From a virus, in the IMG/VR virus record IMGVR_UViG_3300028800_000946, positions 1 through 40,318 of that record: a stretch of 40,318 bases of DNA, one strand, 5' to 3'. The notes below the pieces were generated by a model. That model searched no databases, was not told the DNA's origin, and saw only the letters and a list, made by a program, of their open reading frames with translations. The position numbers and the translations under genes are program-made. Shown here piece by piece: positions 9,141 to 17,029 of the stretch. The first letter of the stretch is position 1. Each line of letters opens with the position of its first letter.

Positions 9141-10181
9141 TTAATTTCCCGCTGTTACAGTTACACTTGAGGTAGATATCTTAGAAGTCAAAGAAGGTGG
9201 TGCGATAGGTGACTGAGCTAAAAATGCAAGTCCTAATGCCCCAAGTTCAGAATGTAAAACTGGAGCACCACCTGCAAAAGCTGACAAAGCTGTAAAAAAA
9301 ACTTGAATTGCATTTACGAATGCCCAATAAATAGGATCTATACTGGTATTAGAAATAGTCAAATCTCCTAATCTCGCAACTCCTTGCCCCAAACCGCCAT
9401 TAAGAGAAATAGTTGTTCCATTTAAAGCGATCTCCCCAGTAGGATTCATTGTTAAAGAAGCAAGAGGTACACCAGTACCTAAAATTGTATTCTCAAGAAC
9501 TATATTTCCTATAGTATCCATTGTCAACTGAGAAATAGGAATATCAAGGGCCGTTGTTGGAACAGAAATTTGCGTAGCTATCTGAAGTCCTTCAGTTAAA
9601 CCTGTTAAAGAATTTGTGGTATAGTTAAAAGTACTTTGTATATTATCAGTTCCAGTATTGGATTCGAAATAACCATTATCTGCAGATAAAATAACTTCAT
9701 GATCGTCAGAAGTACCTTGTCCACCAATAATTAAACGTTCCCCCATTGATCCTGATTCAATCTGCGCAACCCCGTTATTCCCTAGATATAAATGAGCACC
9801 AAATCCAGGTGTACCTTCTCCTATTGGAGATGAAGGTCCTGTTGCTTCCATGAAAATTTCCCCATCTTGAACAGGGTTAGCCCCAATAGCAATATCCTGA
9901 CTAGCATTCCCTGTAGAAGGAATAGCACCACGGTACTGGTTATTAGCAGTAACAAAGGCATACGGTTCCCGTATAACCATAAAAATATAAGATTGGTATG
10001 CATCCAGTTGAATAACTAGTACAAGACTGCCAAGCAAGGGGGCACTTTGATCTTTTAAAGCACTACCAAGTTGAACTCCAACAAGTTTCTGACCATTTGG
10101 AATTTCAATAACAGAATATTGTCTGGGAGTTGTTGGATCTTTGGCTAAAATTTGAGCTTGGAATATCCTATAAGCAGACAT
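9141..10181 (-). CDS. Baseplate central spike protein, gp5/gpV-like OB-fold
   Basis: The 346-residue protein begins with a beta-barrel region (about 1-110) with the sequence character of phage spike OB-folds (GQKLVGVQLGSAL, GSLVLVIQLDAYQSYIFM). A repetitive beta section (about 115-265) follows and includes MTMNPTGEIALNG-like triple-helix repeats. A VARLGDL motif lies at about 267-273, reminiscent of the family's 'aaRvGD' segment, before a hydrophobic tail. It lies next to the hub gene and upstream of W and J. The family forms the trimeric membrane-piercing needle at the tail tip. No lysozyme domain is visible. Confidence 0.75.
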   Translation of the reverse strand: MSAYRIFQAQILAKDPTTPRQYSVIEIPNGQKLVGVQLGSALKDQSAPLLGSLVLVIQLDAYQSYIFMVIREPYAFVTANNQYRGAIPSTGNASQDIAIGANPVQDGEIFMEATGPSSPIGEGTPGFGAHLYLGNNGVAQIESGSMGERLIIGGQGTSDDHEVILSADNGYFESNTGTDNIQSTFNYTTNSLTGLTEGLQIATQISVPTTALDIPISQLTMDTIGNIVLENTILGTGVPLASLTMNPTGEIALNGTTISLNGGLGQGVARLGDLTISNTSIDPIYWAFVNAIQVFFTALSAFAGGAPVLHSELGALGLAFLAQSPIAPPSLTSKISTSSVTVTAGN

Positions 10182-10183
10182 AA

Positions 10184-12511
10184 TTATGACCCCGATGAGG
10201 CAAATGAATTTTCTATATCGGTAAGAACAGGAAGAAGATCAACATTTATATCTGTGATTGCATTTGTACTATCATATGTTGGAACAGCATCTCGCACATA
10301 AGATAAAGAAAAACTCATTGTAGCTGTTCCAGCCACAACTACATGCTTACTTAAACCAACAATATAGCCAAATTTATATCTTGTCTCATCAATAAACGTT
10401 TGTCCTACCTGAATTGTATTATCCAAATCACACGAAATACTACCTGTTTTTAGCTTTGCATTAGACAAGGCCATTAAATATTCACACCAACCAAAAATTC
10501 CAGTTGTCTTACTATTGTTAGTGTTAGTATTTGACAAAGAAATAGTTGTAGTATTAGGATTTGCAGCTGTTTCCATTTCCAATAAACCGTTCTGAATAAG
10601 TAACTTACCATCACAGTATCCAAACTGCTGTAAACCAGGAATATTAGGAGTAATATTAGGTGAATATCCAGTAAGAAGTTTACTTACTAAATTTTCTACT
10701 GATTCTGTATAATTAGTGGAGATACCATTTAAGTTACTACTACGAATCATGGAAATATCAGAACGTCCTTTAACTGATGTAGCCATATTATTGTATTGGG
10801 GAGATCTCACTATAAATTGACCATTGGGCTGTTCATAAATCTCAACAAAGGTAATTTTTCTAATCTGATCCAATATCTCATAAGGAGTTTGTAGTTCAGG
10901 ACTAAAAGAAAGAAAGATATTATCTAAAAACTGAAAATAAGCTTGTAAATTCTGAACATTAGGATCAATAAATACAGGACTTGTACTTGTATAATTTATA
11001 ACTTGTCGTCCGACATCAGTAGTCTGTGTAATCTGCTGAAAGGTAGCAGGTGATACACCCCTTGTGGGACTGCTATTAGTTGAAGCAGAAGCTAATCTAT
11101 TTGCTTCAAGAACTATATCGTCTAAAACTCCAATATCAATAGGAACATCAATTGGTTCAATATAAGAAAATGGCCTCAACTTCATAACAGTAGATAGCAA
11201 ATATGGAGGTAATGTAAACAAATTTGCGGGAAATGAATTCCCAGCTATCAATGAGGTAATATTATAAAAACTACTCCCCAATGGGGGTAATGTTGGTCCT
11301 GCAAAGGGAGTAGAAGCTGCTGTAGGATTAGTAACGCCCAATGGACTGTGAAAAAAACCTGCCTGAGTTGCTGTAGAAGTACTTAAGTTAGTTGAATTTA
11401 AAGGATTTATAGGAGTAGAAGTTACAGCAACTGCAGCATCTGTAGTCGTATTAAAATCAATTTTATAAACTGTGTCAAATAAATCTTGTATGATACGCCC
11501 TATTGGTTGCCCAGCATATATAGTCTCATAAGGCGAAACATCATTTAAACCAGTAACTTGTCCTGCTTGATACAAAGCATTTGCGAATAAAGAAGTTTTA
11601 ATAGCCCTACGAGTTGAACCAAATAATCTACTCCACCCATTTCCACTTACTGTAACCTTATCAACCTGATTAATAGAGCTTGAAATATTTTTTCTCATTA
11701 CAAAGCCATTAAACTCATTAGAGAATAAGGTTTGACCATTAGGCATCTTAGTCAATAAAACAGATTCCTGTTGCAAATAAGGATCTACTGGACTTTGTAA
11801 TCCAACAGGTGGAACATCTGTAGTAGTAGAATACTGAAAAGTCAGTATAGGATTATTTTGTAATGTTTTTAATGGATTTAAAACAAATGATCCATAAATA
11901 TTTGTTATGGGAGTCTGATTTTTATAAAGAAATAACGAAATAAAGTCATACTCTTGAATCAAATCGCTAAGTCGTAAACCTGATACCGTAGAAAGAACGG
12001 TAGTTAAATTTGTATTCTGAACAGTCATTGGGCCTGATGACATACCTCGCTGTGACTTAGCTCCTGATATTGGTTCATTACTACCAAAATTATTGGGTTG
12101 ATTATTATTAAAAGTAAGGGCATTCGATTCATATTGAGACAATAAACCAATTGCGTCTTCACTATTAGAAAATGAAAGACCTTTTGTTAAAGTACTACCA
12201 GATAATGGCTTAACTTTCAAACTATTATCAATTGTTCCATAACTTAATGCCAAATCTTGTAAAGTAACAGCCCAGGAATAAGTTGTCTCATCAATACTTT
12301 GTTCAAAGGAATAATCAGTAACAAATCCAGAAATATCATATTTTGTAAAATAGGTTGTATCATCCAATGGTATAGAATAGGGAGTAAAAGTAGCCAATGA
12401 GAAATTACCAGCAGTAGCAGCAGCTGACTGTTGGGTAAAAAGGGGTGTGTATTTATAGAGAAAACACTTAATTAATAAATATTCCTGACTTACTTGACTA
12501 TTTTGTACCAT
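10184..12511 (-). CDS. Baseplate hub protein (gp27/gpD-like)
   Basis: The 775-residue protein lies between the tape-measure module and the spike gene, where the hub is expected. The N-terminal region contains a beta-rich domain (YDISGFVTDYSFEQSIDE, then TTYSWAVTLQDL) typical of hub N-domains. A middle helical part has the segment LDQIRKITFVEIYEQ. The C-terminal part (about 650-775: TGSISCDLDNTIQVGQTF, then a beta barrel) resembles the closing barrel of gp27/gp44-type hubs. The protein is larger than T4 gp27 (391 residues). Hubs are trimers that adapt the sixfold tube to the threefold spike. The assignment combines order and fold-like features, without a decisive motif. Confidence 0.75.
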   Translation of the reverse strand: MVQNSQVSQEYLLIKCFLYKYTPLFTQQSAAATAGNFSLATFTPYSIPLDDTTYFTKYDISGFVTDYSFEQSIDETTYSWAVTLQDLALSYGTIDNSLKVKPLSGSTLTKGLSFSNSEDAIGLLSQYESNALTFNNNQPNNFGSNEPISGAKSQRGMSSGPMTVQNTNLTTVLSTVSGLRLSDLIQEYDFISLFLYKNQTPITNIYGSFVLNPLKTLQNNPILTFQYSTTTDVPPVGLQSPVDPYLQQESVLLTKMPNGQTLFSNEFNGFVMRKNISSSINQVDKVTVSGNGWSRLFGSTRRAIKTSLFANALYQAGQVTGLNDVSPYETIYAGQPIGRIIQDLFDTVYKIDFNTTTDAAVAVTSTPINPLNSTNLSTSTATQAGFFHSPLGVTNPTAASTPFAGPTLPPLGSSFYNITSLIAGNSFPANLFTLPPYLLSTVMKLRPFSYIEPIDVPIDIGVLDDIVLEANRLASASTNSSPTRGVSPATFQQITQTTDVGRQVINYTSTSPVFIDPNVQNLQAYFQFLDNIFLSFSPELQTPYEILDQIRKITFVEIYEQPNGQFIVRSPQYNNMATSVKGRSDISMIRSSNLNGISTNYTESVENLVSKLLTGYSPNITPNIPGLQQFGYCDGKLLIQNGLLEMETAANPNTTTISLSNTNTNNSKTTGIFGWCEYLMALSNAKLKTGSISCDLDNTIQVGQTFIDETRYKFGYIVGLSKHVVVAGTATMSFSLSYVRDAVPTYDSTNAITDINVDLLPVLTDIENSFASSGS

Positions 12512-12532
12512 TTTTTAAACTCTCTTCTGCGC

Positions 12533-13030
12533 TTAGAATTTTTGTAATAAATTACTAATATTGGCACTTGCCTTATTCAATGGAATATTTAAAATATTCT
12601 CCAACCGACCAATAGCTCCTGCAATCACACCATTATTGGTAGTAGAAAGTGAAAAATCTTCAATAGCAAATTGCTGCCCGAAAAGTAATTGAAAATTGAT
12701 AGTGTAAGTAAACTCATTTAAATGACTAGTAGAAGCTTCTACGTCTAAAAGAGTCATAAAACCTTGATAAATTTGTGTTTTATAAAAAAGAGTAGAAAGC
12801 TTATTATTGGATTCAAAATTTTGTTTTAAAAACAAAAGCTCTTGATAGGCTGTTGAACCAGCCGATGCTCCATTCAAAACCAACATTTCAGGAGAGTTAT
12901 ACCAAATTTGATATTGTACTCCTCCCTGAGTTGGAAGTGTACCATAAGAAACAGCTTTGGTAATCTTCATGTTTCTAGGATTAACATAAAAATTAATATC
13001 ATTAAGTCGAACTGGATAGATTGTTGCCAT
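12533..13030 (-). CDS. Baseplate/tail-tube-proximal protein, unknown family
   Basis: This 165-residue protein is encoded 1 bp downstream of the tape measure and just before the hub. Its first 100 residues are beta-rich (PVRLNDINFYVNPRNM; VQYQIWYNSPEMLVLNG) and end in TYTINFQLLFG. This resembles the small tube-initiator or gp53-like proteins found here in many myophages, but no LysM motif is visible. The C-terminus is helical. A role in joining tube to hub is inferred from position. Confidence 0.65.
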   Translation of the reverse strand: MATIYPVRLNDINFYVNPRNMKITKAVSYGTLPTQGGVQYQIWYNSPEMLVLNGASAGSTAYQELLFLKQNFESNNKLSTLFYKTQIYQGFMTLLDVEASTSHLNEFTYTINFQLLFGQQFAIEDFSLSTTNNGVIAGAIGRLENILNIPLNKASANISNLLQKF

Positions 13031-13031
13031 T

Positions 13032-14798
13032 TTATTCGTCCTTCAATGCTGGAAATTTCTTTTTATCAATCTCTCGTTTAATATTTTTTTCAGTTACTTC
13101 TTTATTAGAAAGTGGTGCAAAAGGATTTATATGATTAACAGATGAAGTAATAGTTTGGACTCTAGCATCTAACAAAGTCCAAAAATTCTCAAAAAAGTTT
13201 TCAATTTCTTTAATAGGTCCAACTATTTCAGTTAACTTTTCCATTCCCTCAATGGACATTTGTTTTCCTGCTTTAGAAAGATCTTGTACTTTTTTAGCAT
13301 AATCTTCTTGTGTTATGCCTCCTGGTCCACCTTGTACCAATTGTTCAGAAAGTGCAAAAAGTTTAGGAAGATCTTGTATTTGAATTCCGAGATTAAGTTG
13401 TTTATTTAGAGCATCTGCAACAAACATACGCTGCATAGGATCTTTAAATTGGTTCCCTACTTTTTGTATAAATTGTCCCATCATGGAAAAAGGATTGCCA
13501 ACTATACCACCATTACTAGGGCCAATTCCACTGGAGGGGGCTCCAAACATAGCTTCAAAAGTAGGCATTTTTCCACCATTAACAAATGTTGCCATACCAG
13601 TCATTTGTGGGAGGGTAAGATTAGCTCCTGCCTGTGCAATACCAAGAGTCATTCGTGTTCTCTCAGTTTCACTTTTACCAATATCCTTAAAAAATCCTCC
13701 TACATTATCTAGGACACTAGCTGCAACTGTTCCGTCATTTGTAATATTACGAAGGGCTTTTTGCATCTCAATCTGAGTCGCAATAGCATCTAATTGTGTA
13801 ATTTTAAGATCTTTAGCATTTTTAGAAGATTGAAAAAATGTAGTAGAGATATCCTTTTGAGACATTCCCAAACTCTTAGTAGCATCTGTAAAAAGCTCCA
13901 TTTCTTTAGCTGCATCGGGAAGAACATTAGCAAAAAGTCCTAAATTACCACGAACTGCTTCCATACCACTAGTGCCAGTTGCCTGACTTATCATAGTACG
14001 AGATGTAGCCATTCCACCTATGATAGCTCGTTGTTCTTCAGGTGAAATAGCACCATTAAGACCTCTAAAAAGTCTTACGTCAAAACCAGTAGCTTTTGTC
14101 TGTGTAGTAGCAGCCCCCTCACCCAATTGACCAAAACCAGCACCAGCAAGTTGAATACCAGTTTTAGTAAAAGCTGCTCGTTTATTAGCTATTTCTATCA
14201 TAGCTCCAATAATAGCGGCAGGAATAGCTATTTCTGGCTCTGCAATGATATTTGCAACTCCAGACACCAATCCACCAATAGGGCCACCCACTTTATTAGA
14301 AACTGCCTGTATTTTACTTAAAAGCCCACCTTCCTGTTTAATACTTTTCTCAGTTTGAGTAACAATATTTTTTCGTACATTTTCAGCTTTTAGAGTAGTT
14401 TCTGTTTTCTGTTTTTCCAATTCTTCATGAGCCATCTGTCCTGCACGAGCTTTTTCTTCCAAACCTGCGATTGTAGCCACAGTTTCTGCATCTATAGCAG
14501 CTATAGCCTCATTTTTATATCTGGTGAGCATTGCTCTACGCTCACTCTCTTTGTCACCAATTGCTCTATAAAATCGTTCTTGTTTCTTTAAACTATCATT
14601 AGTAACATTTCCCCATTCTTCGCCATAACTTCTCATCATGCCAGTTAAAAGGCTTTGTAAATCTTCAAAAGCTTTCTTAGCAGATGAAGTATTTATAGTG
14701 ACATCACCCTTCAACCCAGTAGATTGACCAGGAAGGATTAAATTAGAAAAAAAAGGATTTTGTGGCTGTTGCCCAGAAGGGCCTTGAGTTTCTGCCAA
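13032..14798 (-). CDS. Tail tape measure protein
   Basis: The 588-residue protein follows the tail chaperone pair, the standard position. It has a long charged helical/coiled-coil segment (about 35-160, rich in Glu/Lys/Ala), a hydrophobic Gly/Ala/Ile segment (about 165-205, GGLVSGVANIIAEPEIAIP) and a further helical region. Such proteins set tail length and enter the host envelope during injection. At about 1.5 angstrom per residue it would specify a tail of roughly 90 nm. The start is TTG at 14798, with GAGG 8 nt upstream; no better ATG lies near. Confidence 0.85.
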   Translation of the reverse strand: MAETQGPSGQQPQNPFFSNLILPGQSTGLKGDVTINTSSAKKAFEDLQSLLTGMMRSYGEEWGNVTNDSLKKQERFYRAIGDKESERRAMLTRYKNEAIAAIDAETVATIAGLEEKARAGQMAHEELEKQKTETTLKAENVRKNIVTQTEKSIKQEGGLLSKIQAVSNKVGGPIGGLVSGVANIIAEPEIAIPAAIIGAMIEIANKRAAFTKTGIQLAGAGFGQLGEGAATTQTKATGFDVRLFRGLNGAISPEEQRAIIGGMATSRTMISQATGTSGMEAVRGNLGLFANVLPDAAKEMELFTDATKSLGMSQKDISTTFFQSSKNAKDLKITQLDAIATQIEMQKALRNITNDGTVAASVLDNVGGFFKDIGKSETERTRMTLGIAQAGANLTLPQMTGMATFVNGGKMPTFEAMFGAPSSGIGPSNGGIVGNPFSMMGQFIQKVGNQFKDPMQRMFVADALNKQLNLGIQIQDLPKLFALSEQLVQGGPGGITQEDYAKKVQDLSKAGKQMSIEGMEKLTEIVGPIKEIENFFENFWTLLDARVQTITSSVNHINPFAPLSNKEVTEKNIKREIDKKKFPALKDE

Positions 14799-14838
14799 GG
14801 GAATTACCTCAGAACTTCTAAGTAAGAAGAGTTTTTAC

Positions 14839-15539
14839 TTAAGCTTTTTCAATAATATCTAATTCAGAATAATGCTTTGGATCTTTCATTATGGCAGCTA
14901 ATTCTTCAGCAGTATATTTACCTTTCAGATCTTTAGACATTTGATCAAACAGAGTAGATTCAGTGCTTATAGTAACATCAGTCTTTTTACCATCAAATAT
15001 AACCTCAGCTGCTTTAGGATTTAAAAATCTACACAAAAGTTTTGTACTTTCGAATTCTTCTTCTATATCCTTAAAATGATTTATTAATATCCATGTAAGT
15101 TCAGAAGGAGCTAAATTAGTAATAATATCAGAGAAAGGAGATACATGGAGGGCCTTGGATGCTATCCAAAGTTCACGGAAAGGAATTAGATCACTTTTTT
15201 TTTAAGTTCTTCTAATGTCTTATCTTGTTCTTGTGCTATCACATCATAGCAATTATAGATTTCATTGAAAATAGGAGCTTGTAAATTCTGAATGAATTCC
15301 TTAATGAATTTAATGTCAACCTTCTCACCATTAATAGAATCTATAGCATAAATAATAAGTGCTTGTTGAAGAATAACGGCACGAAGGGCAGCATCAGATC
15401 CTAATGGGGAGGTGGGTAATTCGGCTAGGGCTTGCTGTTGCTGAAGAACAGACAAGGTATGCATTGAGATTTTCAAACCATTTACGACTTCAAATTCACG
15501 TTCAACTCGATTCAAACTACTAAAACTTTTCAAATCCAT
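14839..15539 (-). CDS. Tail assembly chaperone, long -1 frameshift product (G-T type)
   Basis: The upstream reading frame (start 15539) and a second frame that ends at 14839 are joined by a -1 slip on a run of nine A (15203-15195). After the slip the new frame reads SDLIPFRELWIASKAL and stays open for 118 codons to TAA at 14841-14839, giving a product of about 233 residues. The -1 frame has a stop immediately before the A run, so it opens exactly at the slip site. Without the shift, 14839-15185 has only a TTG-started 65-codon ORF with no ribosome site. Position between tube and tape measure matches lambda G/GT and P2 E/E'. The two products chaperone the tape measure during tube polymerisation. 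Confidence 0.85.
15186..15539 (-). CDS. Tail assembly chaperone, short unshifted product (G type)
   Basis: The 117-residue, largely helical protein starts with MDLKSFSSLNRVEREFEV. It ends in EELKKKVI when the ribosome does not slip. It is encoded downstream of the tube gene and a small membrane protein gene, and upstream of the tape measure. Most ribosomes are expected to make this form, as in lambda G. There is no strong family motif; the call rests on position and the frameshift. Confidence 0.8.
   Translation of the reverse strand: MDLKSFSSLNRVEREFEVVNGLKISMHTLSVLQQQQALAELPTSPLGSDAALRAVILQQALIIYAIDSINGEKVDIKFIKEFIQNLQAPIFNEIYNCYDVIAQEQDKTLEELKKKVI
15195..15203 (-). promoter_or_regulatory. 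Programmed -1 ribosomal frameshift site (nine-A slippery run)
   Basis: On the coding strand the codons read CTT AAA AAA AAA GTG ATC TAA. The heptamer A AAA AAA precedes G, an efficient bacterial -1 slip sequence. The zero frame stops three codons later and the -1 frame continues for 118 codons. I did not identify a downstream pseudoknot with confidence. Confidence 0.85.
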
Positions 15540-15556
15540 TTTAAAACTCCTTTTCT

Positions 15557-15766
15557 TTATCTTTTAATACGCTCTAACCATTCTTGTGTCACTATATACT
15601 GAACATGACTATTATTAGCATATTGAGCCATAGTATAACCAAGATCTTTTACAATCGTCTTTGTGTCCTGCCTATATTCTGCTGTCAAATGCAACTTTGT
15701 CAATATCCAATGAAGCAATTTATAAGTCTGAACCACTACTACTAATAAAATGAATAGTGTAATCAT
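15557..15766 (-). CDS. Small membrane-anchored protein between tube and chaperone genes
   Basis: This is a 69-residue protein with an N-terminal hydrophobic stretch (ITLFILLVVVV, residues 2-12) and a charged helical remainder. I chose ATG at 15766 rather than the ATG at 15826 because GGGAGG lies 9 nt upstream of it; the longer version would start inside an inverted repeat and a promoter-like region. I recognise no family. A membrane protein is unusual in this slot. It may act in lysis, superinfection exclusion or host takeover. Confidence 0.6.
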   Translation of the reverse strand: MITLFILLVVVVQTYKLLHWILTKLHLTAEYRQDTKTIVKDLGYTMAQYANNSHVQYIVTQEWLERIKR

Positions 15767-15774
15767 TTGATTAA

Positions 15775-15816
15775 TCCTCCCTTTCTCTACTATTAGTATA
15801 TCACATAAAGGGAGGA
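15775..15816 (-). promoter_or_regulatory. Inverted repeat that hides the ribosome binding site of the small membrane protein
   Basis: Arms TCCTCCCTTT (15816-15807 on the coding strand) and AAAGGGAGGA (15784-15775) pair perfectly over 10 bp with a 22-nt loop. The second arm contains the Shine-Dalgarno GGGAGG. The promoter-like -10 lies in the loop, so a transcript from it would lack the first arm and leave the site free, while read-through mRNA would fold and mask it. Confidence 0.55.
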
Positions 15817-15823
15817 ATTGCAA
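15795..15823 (-). promoter_or_regulatory. Sigma70-like promoter with extended -10
   Basis: On the minus strand a TTGCAA -35 (15823-15818) and a TATACT -10 (15800-15795) are separated by exactly 17 nt, with TGA before the -10 (extended -10). The same architecture is seen at 25424-25452 and 31550-31578. The predicted start near 15788 lies just before the small membrane protein gene. Confidence 0.55.
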
Positions 15824-15843
15824 CACTTATTTTGATGCTATTT

Positions 15844-16374
15844 TTAGGCTGGTTCTCCAACTACTGTAGAAGATGTATATCCAAAATCTACTGCTTCCAT
15901 AACTCGAAGATCTCCACCATTAATATTGTACGTTGCACCTACGCTATGAATCCAAACACCTGTAAAAATAGTTGATTTTGTTGGAACACCTGATCCTGCT
16001 GGTGCAATTTCTTGCTTTAGAATACCAATAGGAGCATTGTTATTTACAATATCGTCTCCAGAAATACCAAGTGTTTCCAAGACATCAGAAACATACAACA
16101 TAACTCGATCTGCATGAAGAGAATATTCATCTACTGTACGAGGTAGACGTTCAACTGGCTTACCCTGTTTATCACTATCTAATTCAAATCGAAAATCTGT
16201 ATTTCGGCGTTGAGTTTGAGTAAATGACTGTACAGCACCAATCTTTGAGCTTTGCTGGGCAAGAGCTAAAAGAGCTGCTGGGTTATTAAGAGTAGTCGCA
16301 TCCAATGTTTTTGGAAGGACAAAAAGTGATACTGATGTACTAAGTCGTGCAATGGTGTTTCCCAATTCGGCCAC
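15844..16374 (-). CDS. Tail tube protein
   Basis: The 176-residue product starts with VAELGNTIARLSTSVSLFV. I chose GTG at 16374 because AAGGAGA lies 6 nt upstream; an in-frame ATG at 16479 would overlap the 3' end of the HNH gene and add an unlikely basic extension. It is a beta-rich protein (RNTDFRFELDSDK; STIFTGVWIHSVGATYNING) of the size usual for myophage tube proteins (about 160-180 residues). It follows the sheath gene, separated only by an HNH homing endonuclease. The family stacks as hexamers to form the inner tube. Confidence 0.75.
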   Translation of the reverse strand: MAELGNTIARLSTSVSLFVLPKTLDATTLNNPAALLALAQQSSKIGAVQSFTQTQRRNTDFRFELDSDKQGKPVERLPRTVDEYSLHADRVMLYVSDVLETLGISGDDIVNNNAPIGILKQEIAPAGSGVPTKSTIFTGVWIHSVGATYNINGGDLRVMEAVDFGYTSSTVVGEPA

Positions 16375-16402
16375 GGTGGTTCTCCTTTTACTACTATATT
16401 CT

Positions 16403-17026
16403 TTATAAAATCTTATTACTTTTTCTAATATTATCAGGTTCCCATAAAGGCTGTAAATTAACATAATTACACGCTTCATGAAACTGTTCTATGTTGGCAA
16501 GATCAAAACTATCAAGAGGAAGTATATGATCTATATTCCATTTATCTCTGCCCTTACCATAATTATTCCAAGACATACCTGGAAGAAATTTAGATTCAAG
16601 ATAATTTTTTAAAAACTCTGGTGTGCATCCAAGAGATTTTGTAGAAGAAGCGGGTTTTATAGTACCTCTAATTGCTGAGGAAACTCTACTTCTAATATTT
16701 TGCATCATTCTATGCTGTGGATCTTTATTCAGATTCCTAACAGAAGCATTTCTACGTTCTCTATTATTTTCACGCCATTGCTGTGTAAGTAAAATATGGT
16801 ATTCTTTATTCTCAGTTCGCCATTTTTTTGAATTTGCTAATGAACGTTCTTTGTTATCTCTATACCATTTTCTGCCCTGCTCATCATTATATTCTTTATG
16901 CTCTAATCGCCATTTGGCCTTGGCTTTATTATTGCAGTCTCTACAATGACCAGCTAAACCATCCTTTCGTGTTTTATCAGGACTAAAATTATCTTTAATT
17001 GATTTACACTTAGAACAGTATTTCAT
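16403..17026 (-). CDS. HNH homing endonuclease
   Basis: The 207-residue protein has an N-terminal zinc-ribbon-like segment (C4, C7, C30 and C33: CSKCK ... CRDC). A long basic helical region with repeated W/R/E-rich units follows. The C-terminal HNH-type core is WNIDHILPLDSF (about 165-176), then EACNYVNLQPLW and DNIRKSNK. It lies between sheath and tube, starts 3 bp after the sheath stop and has no clear ribosome site. Both neighbours are intact, so it is free-standing. Confidence 0.88.
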   Translation of the reverse strand: MKYCSKCKSIKDNFSPDKTRKDGLAGHCRDCNNKAKAKWRLEHKEYNDEQGRKWYRDNKERSLANSKKWRTENKEYHILLTQQWRENNRERRNASVRNLNKDPQHRMMQNIRSRVSSAIRGTIKPASSTKSLGCTPEFLKNYLESKFLPGMSWNNYGKGRDKWNIDHILPLDSFDLANIEQFHEACNYVNLQPLWEPDNIRKSNKIL

Positions 17027-17029
17027 TTG

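Noticed and set aside
13449-13776. Overlapping plus-strand ORFs in the tape measure region
   Set aside because: They are antisense shadows of the tape measure gene in two frames, with no ribosome site or recognisable domain.
14839-15036. Independent 65-codon gene starting at TTG 15036
   Set aside because: It has no ribosome site, and it is the tail of the -1 frame that runs unbroken from the A run at 15195.
15767-15826. N-terminal extension of the small membrane protein to ATG 15826
   Set aside because: The ATG lies inside the promoter and hairpin region without a ribosome site, while ATG 15766 has GGGAGG.
16375-16479. N-terminal extension of the tube protein to ATG 16479
   Set aside because: It overlaps the 3' end of the HNH gene and lies upstream of a strong AAGGAGA-GTG start.
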